Below, piece by piece: positions 46,318 to 57,322 of a stretch of 64,000 nt of DNA. The notes below the pieces were generated by a model. The model was not told the DNA's origin and did not search any database. It was given only the letters and a program-made list of their open reading frames with translations. Location: the NCBI GenBank assembly GCA_018401965.1, contig JAGYJU010000014.1, positions 1 to 64,000 on the forward strand, read 5' to 3'. This stretch comes from Roseicyclus sp. (GTDB lineage: Bacteria; Pseudomonadota; Alphaproteobacteria; Rhodobacterales; Rhodobacteraceae). The position numbers were made by a program, and so were the translations under genes. Every line of letters begins with the position of its first letter. The stretch's first letter is position 1.

Positions 46318-47223
46318 CTACAGGTTGAACACCCGTTCGGGGTGCAGCTCCGCGCCGCGCAACCGGCCCACGGCAACAGGTTTGCCCTCGAAGGAGGCCC
46401 AGGCCATGTCGCCATACTCGGCCGTGCCCGGCATGACCTGGCCGGGGTTGCCGTTCTTGAGCCGCGCCGCCCCGGCCTCTGTCGCGCGCAATTCGGGCAG
46501 ATCGGCCAGCGCCATGGCGACCGGGTGCAACAGCGTGTCGATGTCGGACGTGCGCGCCAGCGCCTCGATCCGGTCCAGGGTCACGGCATCCTCGATGTCG
46601 AAGGGGCCCACCCAGGTGCGGCGCAGGCGCAGCACATGGCCATGACAGCCCAGGACCTGCCCCAGGTCGCGCGCGATCGACCGGACATATCCGCCCGAGC
46701 CACAGACGAAATGCAGATCGGCGTGATCGGCATCGGGCATGGCCAGCAAGTCAAGCGCATCGACATGCAGATCGCGCGCCTCCAGATCCATGGTTTCGCC
46801 CGCGCGCGCGATGTCATAGGCGCGTTCGCCATCGACCTTGACGGCGGAAAACTGCGGCGGCACCTGCCGGATATCGCCGGTGAATTGCGGCAGGGCGGCG
46901 CGGATCTGATCCTCGCTCGGGCGCAGATCGGATGTGGCGATGATGCTGCCTTCGGCATCGTCGGTGGTGGTGGCCGCCCCCCAGCGCGCGGTGAAATCAT
47001 AGCCTTTCAGCGCGTCGCCCAGGTAGGCGATGGTTTTCGTGGCCTCGCCCAGCGCGACGGGCAACATGCCGGTGGCATCGGGATCAAGCGTGCCGGCATG
47101 GCCCGCCTTCTTGGCCTCGAAGGCCCAGCGGACCTTGTTGACCACGGTGGTGGAGGTGACACCGGCGGGCTTGTCGATCAACAGCCAGCCCGACACGTCC
47201 CGCCCCTTGCGACTGCGCCCCAT
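46318..47223 (-). CDS. truB: tRNA pseudouridine(55) synthase
   Basis: A 301-residue TruB. It starts [15 protein letters not shown], the catalytic D47 is in [14 protein letters not shown], and [15 protein letters not shown] lies near 170. It makes pseudouridine 55 in the T-loop of tRNAs. It lies downstream of rbfA and the phosphodiester-glycosidase-like gene, a common alphaproteobacterial order. Confidence 0.96.
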   Translation of the reverse strand: MGRSRKGRDVSGWLLIDKPAGVTSTTVVNKVRWAFEAKKAGHAGTLDPDATGMLPVALGEATKTIAYLGDALKGYDFTARWGAATTTDDAEGSIIATSDLRPSEDQIRAALPQFTGDIRQVPPQFSAVKVDGERAYDIARAGETMDLEARDLHVDALDLLAMPDADHADLHFVCGSGGYVRSIARDLGQVLGCHGHVLRLRRTWVGPFDIEDAVTLDRIEALARTSDIDTLLHPVAMALADLPELRATEAGAARLKNGNPGQVMPGTAEYGDMAWASFEGKPVAVGRLRGAELHPERVFNL

Positions 47224-47259
47224 GATCCGATGCTCCTGTCTGCTGCAAAGGCTGGCGGG

Positions 47260-48034
47260 CTACCCGCCGGAGGGGGCCGCGTCAACGCCTGCGTCACCGT
47301 TTGCGTCGATGACCGTGCCGATGATCGGGCCGATGGGCAGGCCGATATCGGCGCGGCCATGCCCCGGCGCATACAGCCGCGACACCCGCCCGTCGAAATA
47401 CAGCGCGTTGGGCACGCCGAGATGATCGCGGAAAAACCGCGCGAATTGGTGAAAATTCACCGGCGCATCGGAAATCACCAGGTAGAGCCTGCGGCCCGTT
47501 GCATCGACGCCGACCCCGTTGCGGATGTTGCGGCTGGTGCCATCGGGGATGAACCGCGGGTGCAGCGCGCCATCGATCACCAGCATCGGGCCCGATTGCG
47601 TCGCATGGCGGCAGGCGGGCGGGTCTTGCGCATAGGCCCGGCTTTCGATGATCTCGGCGGCACCATCGCGCAGGCACAAGACCCCGTTGGGCAAAAGCCC
47701 GAAATTGCCCGGCCCGTCGGTGGTGATGACGCGCATTTCCTGCGCGCCGTTCTCGACATAGAGGCCGACCGGCGCGCGGTCTTCGTGAAACATGCCCGCG
47801 TTCATCGCCACGCCCAGCCGCTGATCCGGGCCAAGCGCCTGATCGACGCGGCCAAAGCTGCCGTAGATCACGCCAGCTTTCGTCGCGCAGGAACAGGCGC
47901 AGATCATCGCGCGCAAGATCAACCGCGCAGGCGGTAAAGGGGGCGTCGTCAAAGACGACAGTTTCGCAGGCGAAGCCGGGCGCGGCGCACAGCGCCGCCA
48001 GAAGCGGGCCGAAAAGCGCGCCCGCGCGGATCAT
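47260..48034 (-). CDS. phosphodiester glycosidase-like protein (NAGPA domain), frameshifted
   Basis: The first 50 residues (signal peptide [20 protein letters not shown] and [20 protein letters not shown]) are in one frame. The body ([46 protein letters not shown]) is in another. The 775-base span is 258 codons plus one base; an extra T lies at 47878-47880. Its start overlaps the rbfA stop (ATGA). The domain removes GlcNAc caps in animals; in bacteria its role is unclear, likely in the periplasm. Confidence 0.8.
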
Positions 48035-48448
48035 TCCGCATCCTCCGCGTCATCCCCCCCAAGATCGCGGCGCACATCGTCGCGGTCGAACAGGGCGCGG
48101 GTTTCATCCATGCGATCAAAGGTTTCATCGATCAGGAACCGCAGGTCGGGGGCGTATTTCAACGACATCTCGCGCATGATGGCGCGGCGCAATTCGCCCC
48201 GGTTGCGGCTCAGTGCCTTGATCGCGTCTTCGCGCTGGCCACCGCCCAAGGGCATGACGAACACGGTCGCGATCTTGAGATCGGTGGACATGCGCACCTC
48301 GCCCACGGTGATCGACAGCGCGTTGAGTTCGGGATCATGCACTTCGCTGCTGGCCAGCACCGTCGGACAGCACGCGCCGCACCAGTTCGCCCACGCGAAG
48401 CTGCCGCTGCTTGGGGCCTGCGCCCTCGGAATTCCGGTTCTTTGCCAT
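48031..48448 (-). CDS. rbfA: 30S ribosome-binding factor RbfA, frameshifted near the start
   Basis: ATG 48448 begins [20 protein letters not shown], then [10 protein letters not shown]. The conserved body ([20 protein letters not shown], then [20 protein letters not shown] sequence and [17 protein letters not shown]) is in the next frame. One surplus C at 48360-48361 accounts for it; the span is 139 codons plus one base. RbfA matures 16S rRNA. The short leading fragment alone would be nonfunctional, so error is likely. Confidence 0.9.
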
Positions 48449-48569
48449 GGTGCCGCCTGTCACTTCATCCCCCCGGACTTAGGAGATGCGGGGGCCACCC
48501 GCAAGCGACCGCTTTTCGCGCGGGCCATGTTCCGCTATCAGCACCCCGTCACGTGGAAGGGTTTTGGGC

Positions 48570-49382
48570 ATGGGCAACAGCATCGGGATCGCGGTCATGG
48601 GCGCGTCGGGGCGGATGGGGCGGATGTTGATCGACACGGTCAACGCATCCGATGCCGCGCATCTGGTCGGCGTCACGGAACGGCCCGGCCATGACTGGAT
48701 CGGGCAGGATCTGGGCCGCGCGCTTGGCGGGGCGGCCAGCGGCGTGATGGTCCATGACGACCCGCTGGAGGTGATCGTCAAGGCGCAGGCCGTGATCGAT
48801 TTCACCACGCCCGAGGCGACATTGGCCCATGCCCAGCTGACCGCGCAGGCGCGCTGTGTGCATGTGATCGGCACCACCGGCCTGCGCGACGCGGATATTG
48901 CAGCGCTTGACGCAAGCGCGCGTCACGCGGTGATCGTGCGCGCCGGCAACATGAGCCTCGGGGTCAACCTGTTGACCCGGCTGGCCCAGGAAGTGGCCCA
49001 TGCCTTGGACGCCGAATTCGACGTGGAAATCGTGGAAAGCCATCACCGCCACAAGGTCGACGCGCCCTCGGGCACGGCCCTGATGCTGGGCGAGGCGGTG
49101 GCGCGCGGGCGCGGTGTCGACTTGTCCGAGGTGTCGGACCGGGGCCGCGACGGCATCACCGGGGCGCGCAAGCCCGGCGACATCGGGTTTTCCGCCATCC
49201 GGGGCGGCGACATCGTGGGCGAACATGACGTGATTTTCGCGGGCGCGGGCGAACGCATCGTGTTGAGCCATATCGCCACCGACCGCGCGATCTTTGCCCG
49301 CGGCGCGCTGAAGGCCGCGCTTTGGGGCCAGGGGCAGGCGCCGGGCCATTATTCGATGATGAGCGTTCTGGGCTTGGCGTGA
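48570..49382 (+). CDS. dapB: 4-hydroxy-tetrahydrodipicolinate reductase
   Basis: A 270-residue enzyme. The dinucleotide motif is [14 protein letters not shown], and the catalytic region is [20 protein letters not shown] near 160. It catalyses the second committed step of lysine and diaminopimelate synthesis. Divergent from rbfA with a 121-base gap. ATG 48570 fits the conserved start. Confidence 0.96.
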   Translation: MGNSIGIAVMGASGRMGRMLIDTVNASDAAHLVGVTERPGHDWIGQDLGRALGGAASGVMVHDDPLEVIVKAQAVIDFTTPEATLAHAQLTAQARCVHVIGTTGLRDADIAALDASARHAVIVRAGNMSLGVNLLTRLAQEVAHALDAEFDVEIVESHHRHKVDAPSGTALMLGEAVARGRGVDLSEVSDRGRDGITGARKPGDIGFSAIRGGDIVGEHDVIFAGAGERIVLSHIATDRAIFARGALKAALWGQGQAPGHYSMMSVLGLA

Positions 49383-49479
49383 ATCCGCCGATCCGGCCGG
49401 GCGCGACGCTTGATTTCGGACCTGATCTTTCTAGCTCACGACGGGCAATGGTATGTGCCCCAGCAGCGGAGAGCGGCGA

Positions 49480-49851
49480 ATGTTTCCCAAGCGATCAGCC
49501 TTGGCCATCGGGCTTGCCTTGTGTGTCGCCGGGGGCGGAAAGCCGGCCCTGGCCGAAGGCTTCCAGGTGGTGGCCAGCGATGACCGGTTCGTGTCGCTGG
49601 TGGCAGGCCGGGAATTGCGCAGGCTTGGCATCCGGCTGACGGTTTCGCCCGAGGGCCGGATCGAAGGCCGCGCCTTTGGCGCGCCCGTGACCGGGGAATG
49701 GACCTGGCAGGGCGGCTATTTCTGCCGTGACCTGTTCTGGAACGACACCGATCTTGGCTACAATTGCCAGCTGGTGCAGGAAAGCGGCGACACGCTGCGC
49801 TTTACCTCTGACCAAGGGGCCGGGATGTATGCGGACCTGACGCTGCGCTGA
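49480..49851 (+). CDS. small secreted hypothetical protein
   Basis: A 123-residue protein with a signal peptide (MFPKRSALAIGLALCVAGG, cleavage near ALA-EG) and a beta-rich domain with a WTWQGGYFCRDLFW segment around residue 75. No family name is known to me. It probably acts in the periplasm. Confidence 0.7.
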   Translation: MFPKRSALAIGLALCVAGGGKPALAEGFQVVASDDRFVSLVAGRELRRLGIRLTVSPEGRIEGRAFGAPVTGEWTWQGGYFCRDLFWNDTDLGYNCQLVQESGDTLRFTSDQGAGMYADLTLR

Positions 49852-49879
49852 CCGGTCCGCGCGCGCCCGATTGCGCCGA

Positions 49880-50071
49880 TCAGAAATCGATCGCGATCCC
49901 CTTTTTTTCCCAATCTCCGAAGCGCACCGGGTCTGGGCCATCGCGGCCGCCCAGTTCACGGGGCAGGTCTTGGGCCTTTTGCGCGGCGCGGCGCGCCTCT
50001 GCCTCGGCCAAGGCACGTTGGGCGGCGGGCGGCAGGGCCGACAGGTCTGGGGCGTCTGGTTGATCGGACAT
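49880..50071 (-). CDS. DUF1674 (SDHAF4-like) protein
   Basis: A 63-residue protein ending GRDGPDPVRFGDWEKKGIAIDF, the DUF1674 signature. The mitochondrial relative SDHAF4 helps assemble succinate dehydrogenase; a similar role here is inferred. ATG 50071 is 68 bases from the divergent rsmB start. Confidence 0.9.
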   Translation of the reverse strand: MSDQPDAPDLSALPPAAQRALAEAEARRAAQKAQDLPRELGGRDGPDPVRFGDWEKKGIAIDF

Positions 50072-50139
50072 CGCGGAAATCCTTGTCGTTGTCACGGTCG
50101 TGATATACGCGGCGGGGCTTCGGGAACAAGGGTTGGACC

Positions 50140-51390
50140 ATGGGGCTAGACGCAAGACAGGCGGCGATCAGGGCATTGGACGCGGTGCTGCGCGAGCGGC
50201 GGATGCTGGCGCACCTGCCCGCCGATACGCGCCTTGCACCCGGTGACCAGGCCCGCGCCGGGCGGCTCGTGTCGCTGGTGCTGCGACATCTGGATGCGCT
50301 GGATGCCTGCATCGCGCCCTATCTTGACCGCAAACCGCCCCTGCCCGCCCTGTTGATCCTGCGGCTTGCCGCCGCCGAGTTGCTGGTCGTGGGCGAAGAT
50401 GCCCATGGCGTCGTCGACAGCGCCGTGACCATGGCCAAGGCCAACAAGGGCACGGTGCGGATGGCGGGCATGATCAACGCCGTGCTGCGCAAGGTCGCCG
50501 TGGAAGGGCCGGATCGTTTCGCCGATCTGCCGCCGCAAACCCTGCCGGGATGGATCGGCGGGCCGGTCAAGAAACGCTGGGGCAAGGATGTGCTGCGCGC
50601 CATAGAGGCCGCGCATCTGCCGCTTGCGCCCATTGACCTGACGCTCAAGGCGGGCGCGGCGCTGGACCTGCCGGGCGCGGTGCGCCTGCCCAGCGGCAGT
50701 CTGCGCCTGCCCGCTGGCACCCAGATCAGCGCCCTGCCCGGCTATGTCGAGGGCGATTTCTGGGTTCAGGATGCCGCCGCCGCCCTGCCGGTGCGGCTGT
50801 TGGGCGATGTTGCGGGCAAGCGGGTGCTGGACCTGTGCGCGGCACCGGGCGGCAAGACGATGCAGCTGGCCGATCTGGGCGCGCGGGTGACGGCGCTGGA
50901 CCTGTCGCAAGCGCGCATGGGCCGGGTGGAACAGAACCTTGCCCGCACCAGGCTTGCGGCGGACCTGATCGTGGGCGATGCGCTGGATCACCGGGCGGGC
51001 CCCTATGATGCGATCCTGCTGGATGCGCCCTGCACCGCCAGCGGCACGATCCGGCGCCACCCCGACCTGCCCCATGTCAAGCAATGGACCGAGGTGGAGC
51101 CGTTGACGCGCGTGCAGATGCGGTTGATCGACCACGCGCTGGGGTTGCTGGCGCCGGGCGGGCGGTTGGTGTTTTGCACCTGTTCGCTCTTGCCGGTCGA
51201 GGGCGAGCATCAGGTCACCGCGGCCCTGAAACGCCACGCGGGCCTGCAGGTGATCGCGGCGGATGCGACAGGTCTGGGCGGCGATGCGTCCTGGCAGAGC
51301 GCCGAGGGCGGTTTGCGCCTGCGCCCGGATTTCTGGCCCGACCTGGGCGGGATCGACGGTTTTTACATGGCCGTCCTTTCGCGCCCGTGA
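50140..51390 (+). CDS. 16S rRNA cytosine-5 methyltransferase, RsmB/RsmF-like
   Basis: A 416-residue enzyme. An N-terminal NusB-like domain (residues 1-125) is followed by the Rossmann methyltransferase with VLDLCAAPGGKT near 230. C298 in DAPCTASG and C348 in FCTCSLLP match the two conserved cysteines, the second being the nucleophile. It methylates cytosine in rRNA (C967-type in RsmB) using SAM. Confidence 0.93.
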   Translation: MGLDARQAAIRALDAVLRERRMLAHLPADTRLAPGDQARAGRLVSLVLRHLDALDACIAPYLDRKPPLPALLILRLAAAELLVVGEDAHGVVDSAVTMAKANKGTVRMAGMINAVLRKVAVEGPDRFADLPPQTLPGWIGGPVKKRWGKDVLRAIEAAHLPLAPIDLTLKAGAALDLPGAVRLPSGSLRLPAGTQISALPGYVEGDFWVQDAAAALPVRLLGDVAGKRVLDLCAAPGGKTMQLADLGARVTALDLSQARMGRVEQNLARTRLAADLIVGDALDHRAGPYDAILLDAPCTASGTIRRHPDLPHVKQWTEVEPLTRVQMRLIDHALGLLAPGGRLVFCTCSLLPVEGEHQVTAALKRHAGLQVIAADATGLGGDASWQSAEGGLRLRPDFWPDLGGIDGFYMAVLSRP

Positions 51391-51450
51391 CACCACCGGT
51401 GGGGGCGCGTATCCTGTCCCGAAAGACCAAGACCGAGCAGCGCTGACCCG

Positions 51451-53208
51451 ATGGCCGAATTGCCCCCCAACGACACAGCCCCACCGCCCCCCGGCGGGCA
51501 GGTGCGCCTGGCAGACCGCTGGGCCGTCTGGCGTGCCGGGCTGACAGGCCCGCGCATCCACGGCTTCATCTGGCAACCGGAGCCGAGCTTTGCCGGTTCC
51601 GAGGCACGCGGCCGGCAATTGATCGCGGGCAACCTGGTGATGGGCGGACAACTGTTGGAAATCGGTGGGCGTCTGCCCTGGGACAGCGCGCCGCCGAATG
51701 CCGCCTTCCTCGAGGCGCTGCACGGGTTCGACTGGCTCGATGATCTTGCGGCGGTGCCCGGCGGTGCGGGGCGCAAGACGGCGCAGGATTGGCTGTCGGG
51801 CTGGATGGCGCGCTATCGGCGCGGGCGCGGCCCGGGCTGGACCGCCGATCTGACCGGACGGCGGCAAATGCGGCTGATCAGCCATGTGCTGTTCCTGATG
51901 AACGGGCAGACGCCCGAGGACCGGCGCGGCTTTTTCGATCTTTTGGCACGGCAGGGCGGCCTGTTGCAGACGCGCTGGCGCCAAACCCGGCGTGGCCTGC
52001 CCCGGTTCGAGGCGCTGACCGGCTTGGTCTATTCGGCCTGTGCCTTGACCGGCATGGAAACGGCGCTGCGGCCCGCGCTACGGGCCCTGGCACAAGAATG
52101 CGCGCAGGATATCGACGGGTCGGGCGGCATCGTGACGCGCAACCCCCAGGAATTGCTGGAAGTCTTTCACCTGTTGACCTGGGTGGCCGAGGTGTTGAAG
52201 GCGACCGGCAAGGCGCCGGACCCTGCCGTGGCCACCGCCATCGGGCGGATCGCGCCCACCCTGCGCAGCCTGCGCCATGCCGATGGCGGCCTGGTGCGGA
52301 TGCAGGGCGGCGGGCGCGGCGCACCGGGGCGGCTGGACGCGGCCCTGGCACGGTCGGGGGTGCGCCCGTCGCGGGTCAAGGGCCTGGCGATGGGCTATGC
52401 CCGGCTTGGCGGGCGGCGGGTGTCGTTGATCGTGGATGCCGCGCCACCGATGTTGGGGCCGGGCAGCTTTGAAGCCCATGCCTCCAGCCTTGCGTTCGAA
52501 CTGGTGTCGGGGCGGCAACCCATCGTCGTGTCGGCAGGGTCCGGGCGACAGTTCGGCCCGGCGTGGCGGCGCGCAGGCCGGGCCACGGCCAGCCATTCCA
52601 CCCTGTCGCTTCTGGGCTATGCCAGCGCGCGCCTGGCGCGCGGCGGCGACCGCCAAGACCCCGAGCGGCAGGATTTCGTCAGCGGCCCCACCCTGGTCGA
52701 GGTGCAAGAGGCGCAGATGAAAACCGCCGAGGGCATCGCGCTCAGCCATGACGGGTGGCGCAAGACCCATGGGTTGGTGCATCTGCGGTCATTGCAGCTT
52801 GACCGCGACGGAAGCCTGTTGCGCGGCGAAGACGGCTTGGCCGCGATGACCGAACGCGACCGCCTGACGCTCGACAAGGTGCTGGCGCGGCTGCCCGGCG
52901 ACCTGGGCCTGCGCTACGCGGTGCGGTTTCACCTGCACCCCGACGCGGCGGCGGAAATCGACATGGGCGGCACCGCCGTGTCGATCCAGTTGCCGGGCCG
53001 CGAAACCTGGGTCTTCCGCTACGGCGGCGAGGCCAAGCTGACGCTGGAGCCGTCGGTTTACCTCGACAGCGCCCGCGTGAAACCGCGCGCGACAAAACAG
53101 ATCGTTCTCACCGGGGCGCTGACCGGATATGGCAGCGCGGTGAGCTGGACGCTTGCCCGGCCGGTGGGGCTTTTGCCCGCGCCGACCGAGGATGAGCAAG
53201 AGGACTGA
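51451..53208 (+). CDS. heparinase II/III family protein
   Basis: A 585-residue protein with an alpha/alpha-barrel N-terminal part and a beta-rich C-terminal heparinase domain. [15 protein letters not shown] near residue 385 and the HxxxxxAE region ([12 protein letters not shown] near 490) are typical. The family contains polysaccharide lyases, but this copy is a conserved single gene next to purH in related genomes. Its substrate is unknown. No signal peptide is evident. Confidence 0.85.
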   Translation: MAELPPNDTAPPPPGGQVRLADRWAVWRAGLTGPRIHGFIWQPEPSFAGSEARGRQLIAGNLVMGGQLLEIGGRLPWDSAPPNAAFLEALHGFDWLDDLAAVPGGAGRKTAQDWLSGWMARYRRGRGPGWTADLTGRRQMRLISHVLFLMNGQTPEDRRGFFDLLARQGGLLQTRWRQTRRGLPRFEALTGLVYSACALTGMETALRPALRALAQECAQDIDGSGGIVTRNPQELLEVFHLLTWVAEVLKATGKAPDPAVATAIGRIAPTLRSLRHADGGLVRMQGGGRGAPGRLDAALARSGVRPSRVKGLAMGYARLGGRRVSLIVDAAPPMLGPGSFEAHASSLAFELVSGRQPIVVSAGSGRQFGPAWRRAGRATASHSTLSLLGYASARLARGGDRQDPERQDFVSGPTLVEVQEAQMKTAEGIALSHDGWRKTHGLVHLRSLQLDRDGSLLRGEDGLAAMTERDRLTLDKVLARLPGDLGLRYAVRFHLHPDAAAEIDMGGTAVSIQLPGRETWVFRYGGEAKLTLEPSVYLDSARVKPRATKQIVLTGALTGYGSAVSWTLARPVGLLPAPTEDEQED

Positions 53209-53224
53209 GAGGAACACCCCCGAC

Positions 53225-54817
53225 ATGACCGCCACCGCCAATGTGCCGCTGCGCCGTGCGCTGATTTCCGTGTCCGACAAGACCGGGCTGATCGAGTTTG
53301 CCACGGCGCTTGCCGCGCAAGGGGTTGATCTCTTGTCCACGGGGGGCACCGCGCGGGCGCTGCGCGATGCGGGGCTTGCCGTCCGCGACGTGGCCGAGGT
53401 GACGGGCTTTCCCGAAATGATGGATGGCCGGGTCAAGACGCTGCACCCGATGGTGCATGGTGGGCTGTTGGCGCTGCGCGATGATGCCGATCACCTGGCG
53501 GCGATGGATACCCACGGGATCGAGGCGATCGATCTCCTGGTGGTCAACCTCTACCCGTTCGAGGCCACGGTCGCCTCGGGGGCGGATTACGACACCTGCA
53601 TCGAGAACATCGATATCGGCGGGCCCGCGATGATCCGAGCGGCGGCCAAGAACCACGCCTTTGTCACCGTGGTGGTCGATACCGAGGATTACGCCGATGT
53701 GCTGGCGGAACTGGCGGCCACTGGCGGCACGACGCTGGCGTTCCGGCAGCGGATGGCGCGCACCGCCTATGCCCGGACCGCCGCCTATGACGCGGCGGTG
53801 TCGACATGGATGGCGGGCGCGCAAGACGATGCCACGCCGCGCCGCCGCGCCTTTGCGGGCGTGTTGAAACAGACCATGCGCTATGGCGAGAACCCGCACC
53901 AATCGGCGGCCTTTTACCTCGATGGCAGCGGGCGGCCCGGCGTGGCCACGGCCACCCAGCACCAGGGCAAGGAATTAAGCTACAACAACATCAACGACAC
54001 CGATGCGGCCTTCGAGCTGGTGGCGGAATTCGCGCCCGACCATGGCCCGGCCTGTGCGATCATCAAGCATGCCAACCCCAGCGGGGTGGCGCGGGGCGCG
54101 ACCCTGGCGCAAGCCTACCAAAAGGCGTTCGATTGCGACCGCACCAGCGCCTTTGGCGGGATCGTGGCGTTGAACATGGCGCTGGATGGCGCAACCGCCG
54201 AGGAAATCGTCAAGATCTTTACCGAGGTGGTGATCGCCCCCGAGGCCGATGCCGATGCCCGCGCGATCTTTGCGGCCAAGAAGAACCTGCGCCTGTTGAC
54301 CACAGGCGCCCTGCCCGATCCGCGCGCGCCGGTGCTGGCCTACAAGCAGGTCGCGGGCGGGCTCTTGGTGCAGGACAAGGACACCGGCTTCGTGGCCGAG
54401 GGCGATCTGCGCGTCGTCACCCGGCGCGCGCCCACGGCGGCGGAGCTGGCCGATCTGCGCTTTGCCTGGACAGTTGCCAAACATGTCAAATCCAATGCCA
54501 TCGTCTACGTCAAGGATGGCGCGACCGTGGGCGTCGGCGCGGGCCAGATGAGCCGGATCGACAGTTCCACCATCGCGGCGCTCAAGGCCGCGCAGATGGG
54601 GGCGGATCTTGGCCTGTCCGACACCCCCGCCAAGGGATCGGTCGCCGCCTCTGATGCGTTTTTTCCCTTTGCCGACGGGTTGTTGGCGGCCGCCGAAGCC
54701 GGCGCAACGGCGATCATCCAGCCCGGCGGGTCGATGCGCGATGACGAGGTGATCGCGGCGGCGGATGCAGCGGGGCTCGCCATGGTGTTCACCGGCCTGC
54801 GCCATTTCCGTCACTGA
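53225..54817 (+). CDS. purH: bifunctional AICAR transformylase/IMP cyclohydrolase
   Basis: A 530-residue enzyme. The N-terminal IMP cyclohydrolase (MGS-type, [16 protein letters not shown] near 70) and C-terminal AICARFT domain ([14 protein letters not shown] near 220 and [14 protein letters not shown] near 420) are complete. It performs the last two steps of de novo IMP synthesis. Confidence 0.97.
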   Translation: MTATANVPLRRALISVSDKTGLIEFATALAAQGVDLLSTGGTARALRDAGLAVRDVAEVTGFPEMMDGRVKTLHPMVHGGLLALRDDADHLAAMDTHGIEAIDLLVVNLYPFEATVASGADYDTCIENIDIGGPAMIRAAAKNHAFVTVVVDTEDYADVLAELAATGGTTLAFRQRMARTAYARTAAYDAAVSTWMAGAQDDATPRRRAFAGVLKQTMRYGENPHQSAAFYLDGSGRPGVATATQHQGKELSYNNINDTDAAFELVAEFAPDHGPACAIIKHANPSGVARGATLAQAYQKAFDCDRTSAFGGIVALNMALDGATAEEIVKIFTEVVIAPEADADARAIFAAKKNLRLLTTGALPDPRAPVLAYKQVAGGLLVQDKDTGFVAEGDLRVVTRRAPTAAELADLRFAWTVAKHVKSNAIVYVKDGATVGVGAGQMSRIDSSTIAALKAAQMGADLGLSDTPAKGSVAASDAFFPFADGLLAAAEAGATAIIQPGGSMRDDEVIAAADAAGLAMVFTGLRHFRH

Positions 54818-54834
54818 AGCTTGGGGGCAGATCG

Positions 54835-55317
54835 ATGCGTCTGGTTCTTTTGTCCGCGACGATCTGGTTCGCCCTGGATCAACTGTCGAAATATGCTGTG
54901 GTCCATGCGATGGGCCTGGCAACGCGCGGCGTGATCGAGGTGTTTCCGCCGTTCCTGACCTTCAAGATGGGGTGGAACACCGGCATAAATTTCGGCCTGT
55001 TTTCGGGCGGGCCCGAGGTGACGCGCTGGATCCTGATCGGCGTGGCGCTTGCGATCACATCCTGGCTGACCTGGTGGGCCCGCAACGGCTTGACCCGCCC
55101 GATTGCCCTGATTTCGGCGGGCGCGGTGATCGGCGGGGCGCTGGGAAACACGCTCGACCGGCTGCTCTATGGGGCGGTTGCGGATTTCCTGAACATGTCC
55201 TGCTGTGGCATCGACAACCCGTTTACCTTCAATGTTGCCGATATCGGGATCTTTGCCGGCGCCTTTGGCTTGCTGATCTTTGCCAATGACAGCAAGATGG
55301 GCCGTGACGGGGCCTGA
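54835..55317 (+). CDS. lspA: lipoprotein signal peptidase
   Basis: A 160-residue inner-membrane aspartic peptidase with four helices. Catalytic aspartates are in GNTLDRLLYGAVADF and FNVADIGIFAG. It removes signal peptides from diacylglyceryl prolipoproteins, including the DUF3035 lipoprotein encoded next. It follows purH by 17 bases. Confidence 0.96.
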   Translation: MRLVLLSATIWFALDQLSKYAVVHAMGLATRGVIEVFPPFLTFKMGWNTGINFGLFSGGPEVTRWILIGVALAITSWLTWWARNGLTRPIALISAGAVIGGALGNTLDRLLYGAVADFLNMSCCGIDNPFTFNVADIGIFAGAFGLLIFANDSKMGRDGA

Positions 55318-55361
55318 GATTTGCGATAGACCCCGCCCCGTGACCGACGAAGGATTTCGCG

Positions 55362-55877
55362 ATGCCGCGCCTGATGACAACCTTGACGCTTGGTGCCGTG
55401 CTGATTGCGCTGGCGGCCTGTGGTCGGGGTGATCCGCGGTTGATGAACCTGCGCAACACCGAATCCGGGCCGGATGAATTCGCGATCCTGCCGACCAACG
55501 ATCTTGTGATCCCGGATAATCTGGCGGACCTGCCCCAGCCCACACCGGGTGGCGTGAACCGCACCGATCCCGATCCGGAGGGTGACGCGATCCGCGCGCT
55601 TGGCGGCAACCCCGAACGCGCAACGCGGGCGGCGGGCGACATGGTGGCCTATGCATCGCGCTTTGGCGTGACCGAAGATATCCGGGGCACCCTGGCCGCC
55701 GAAGACCTGGCATACAGGTCTGACAACCGGGGCCGGGTTCTGGAACGGGTGTTCGGCACAAATGTCTATTTCGATGCCTATCGCCCCTTGTCGCTGGATC
55801 GTTACGCTGAACTGGAACGGTTGCGGCGTGCGGGCGTGCGCACACCCGCCGCACCGCCCGCCGAATTGCGGCAATAA
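55362..55877 (+). CDS. DUF3035 lipoprotein
   Basis: A 171-residue lipoprotein with a type II signal peptide and the lipobox LAAC at 17-20 (ALAAC-GRGDPR). DUF3035 is of unknown function and largely restricted to alphaproteobacteria. It sits directly after lspA and before two M16 peptidase genes, a conserved neighbourhood suggesting an envelope role. Confidence 0.87.
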   Translation: MPRLMTTLTLGAVLIALAACGRGDPRLMNLRNTESGPDEFAILPTNDLVIPDNLADLPQPTPGGVNRTDPDPEGDAIRALGGNPERATRAAGDMVAYASRFGVTEDIRGTLAAEDLAYRSDNRGRVLERVFGTNVYFDAYRPLSLDRYAELERLRRAGVRTPAAPPAELRQ

Positions 55878-55963
55878 ACCGGGTCACGTCCGCGTCAGCC
55901 GTGCTTGATGCGCGGCACTGGGCCTTTATCTATCCCGCAAGACACACGAACCGGAGTATGCGC

Positions 55964-57322
55964 ATGCTGCGTCCTGTTACGCTGGCCCTTGGCCTGACCC
56001 TGTTGCCCGTCTTGGCGCTTGCCGCAGGCGAGGCCGAGGAATTCTTTCTCGACAACGGCATGCAGGTCGTGGTGATCGAAGACAACCGGGTCCCGGTCGT
56101 CACCCATATGGTGTGGTACCGTGTCGGCGCGGCCGACGAGCCGCCCGGCCAATCGGGCATCGCGCATTTCGTGGAACACCTGATGTTCAAGGCGACCGAT
56201 GACATGGCATCGGGCGAATTCAGCCGGGTGGTCGGGGCCAATGGCGGATCCGACAATGCCTTTACCTCTTGGGACTACACCGGGTATTTTCAGCGGATCG
56301 CGTCGGACCGGTTGGGATTGATGATGCAGATGGAAGCCGACCGGATGCGCGACCTGGTGTTCGACCCGGTCGAGGTCGCGACCGAGCGCAGCGTCATCCT
56401 CGAGGAACGCGCGCAACGCACCGACAGCTCTGCCGGGGGCTTGTTCAACGAACAGATGCGCGCGGCACTGTTTCTGAACCACCCTTACGGCATCCCGATC
56501 ATCGGTTGGCGCCACGAGATGGAAACGCTTGGCATCGATGAGGCGCGGGCGTTCTACGACCGCTGGTATCACCCCGACAACGCCATCCTGATCGTGGCGG
56601 GCGATGTGTCCGCCGAGGAGGTGCGCGCGCTGGCCGAAGAGCATTACGGCCCCATCCCTGCGTCGGGGGCCTTGCCCGACCGCGCCCGCCCGCAAGAGCC
56701 GCCACATATCGCCGACCGGCGCTTGGATTTTGCCGATGAACGGGTCGCCAACCCCTATGTCTCGATCCAGATGCTGGCCCCCGTGCGCGAACCCGGCGAC
56801 CAGGCCGAGGCGGCGGCGCTGGTCTACCTGGCCGAGATCCTGGGCGGCAGCGGCCAGACTTCGATCTTCGCCCGGCGCTTGCAGGTCGAAGAACAGCGGT
56901 CGCTTTACGCGTCGGCCTTTTACGACAGCACCAGTGTCGATCCCTCGAGCTTCGGCCTGGTCAATGTGCCCGTGCCCGGCGTGTCCCTGGAAGAGGCCGA
57001 GGCGGATCTGTGGCGGATGATCGATGGCTTCCTGCAAGATGGCATCGATCCAGATCAATTCGCCCGCATCCAGTTCCGGATCGAAGCCGGCGAGATCTAC
57101 GAAGAAGACAATGCCCAAGGCCTTGCGCGGGCCTATGGCGTGGATTTGACCACGGGGCTGAGCCTTGCAGATGTGGAAAGCTGGACCGAAACACTTTCCG
57201 CCGTCACGCCCGAAGACGTGATGGACGCCGCGCGCCGCCTCTTCGATGACCCGTCCACCGTCACCGGATACCTGATGCGGCCCGACATGCCGCAAGCATC
57301 CGCCATGGAGGTAAGCCAATGA
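55964..57322 (+). CDS. M16 family zinc peptidase
   Basis: A 452-residue periplasmic metallopeptidase. It has a signal peptide (MLRPVTLALGLTLLPVLALA). The inverted zinc motif HxxEH is HFVEH near residue 68, with the downstream glutamate of the E-rich region near 145 (ILEERAQRT). ATG 55964 is favoured because GGAG is seven bases upstream; ATG 55958 is two codons earlier. It probably works as a pair with the next gene product. Confidence 0.9.
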   Translation: MLRPVTLALGLTLLPVLALAAGEAEEFFLDNGMQVVVIEDNRVPVVTHMVWYRVGAADEPPGQSGIAHFVEHLMFKATDDMASGEFSRVVGANGGSDNAFTSWDYTGYFQRIASDRLGLMMQMEADRMRDLVFDPVEVATERSVILEERAQRTDSSAGGLFNEQMRAALFLNHPYGIPIIGWRHEMETLGIDEARAFYDRWYHPDNAILIVAGDVSAEEVRALAEEHYGPIPASGALPDRARPQEPPHIADRRLDFADERVANPYVSIQMLAPVREPGDQAEAAALVYLAEILGGSGQTSIFARRLQVEEQRSLYASAFYDSTSVDPSSFGLVNVPVPGVSLEEAEADLWRMIDGFLQDGIDPDQFARIQFRIEAGEIYEEDNAQGLARAYGVDLTTGLSLADVESWTETLSAVTPEDVMDAARRLFDDPSTVTGYLMRPDMPQASAMEVSQ

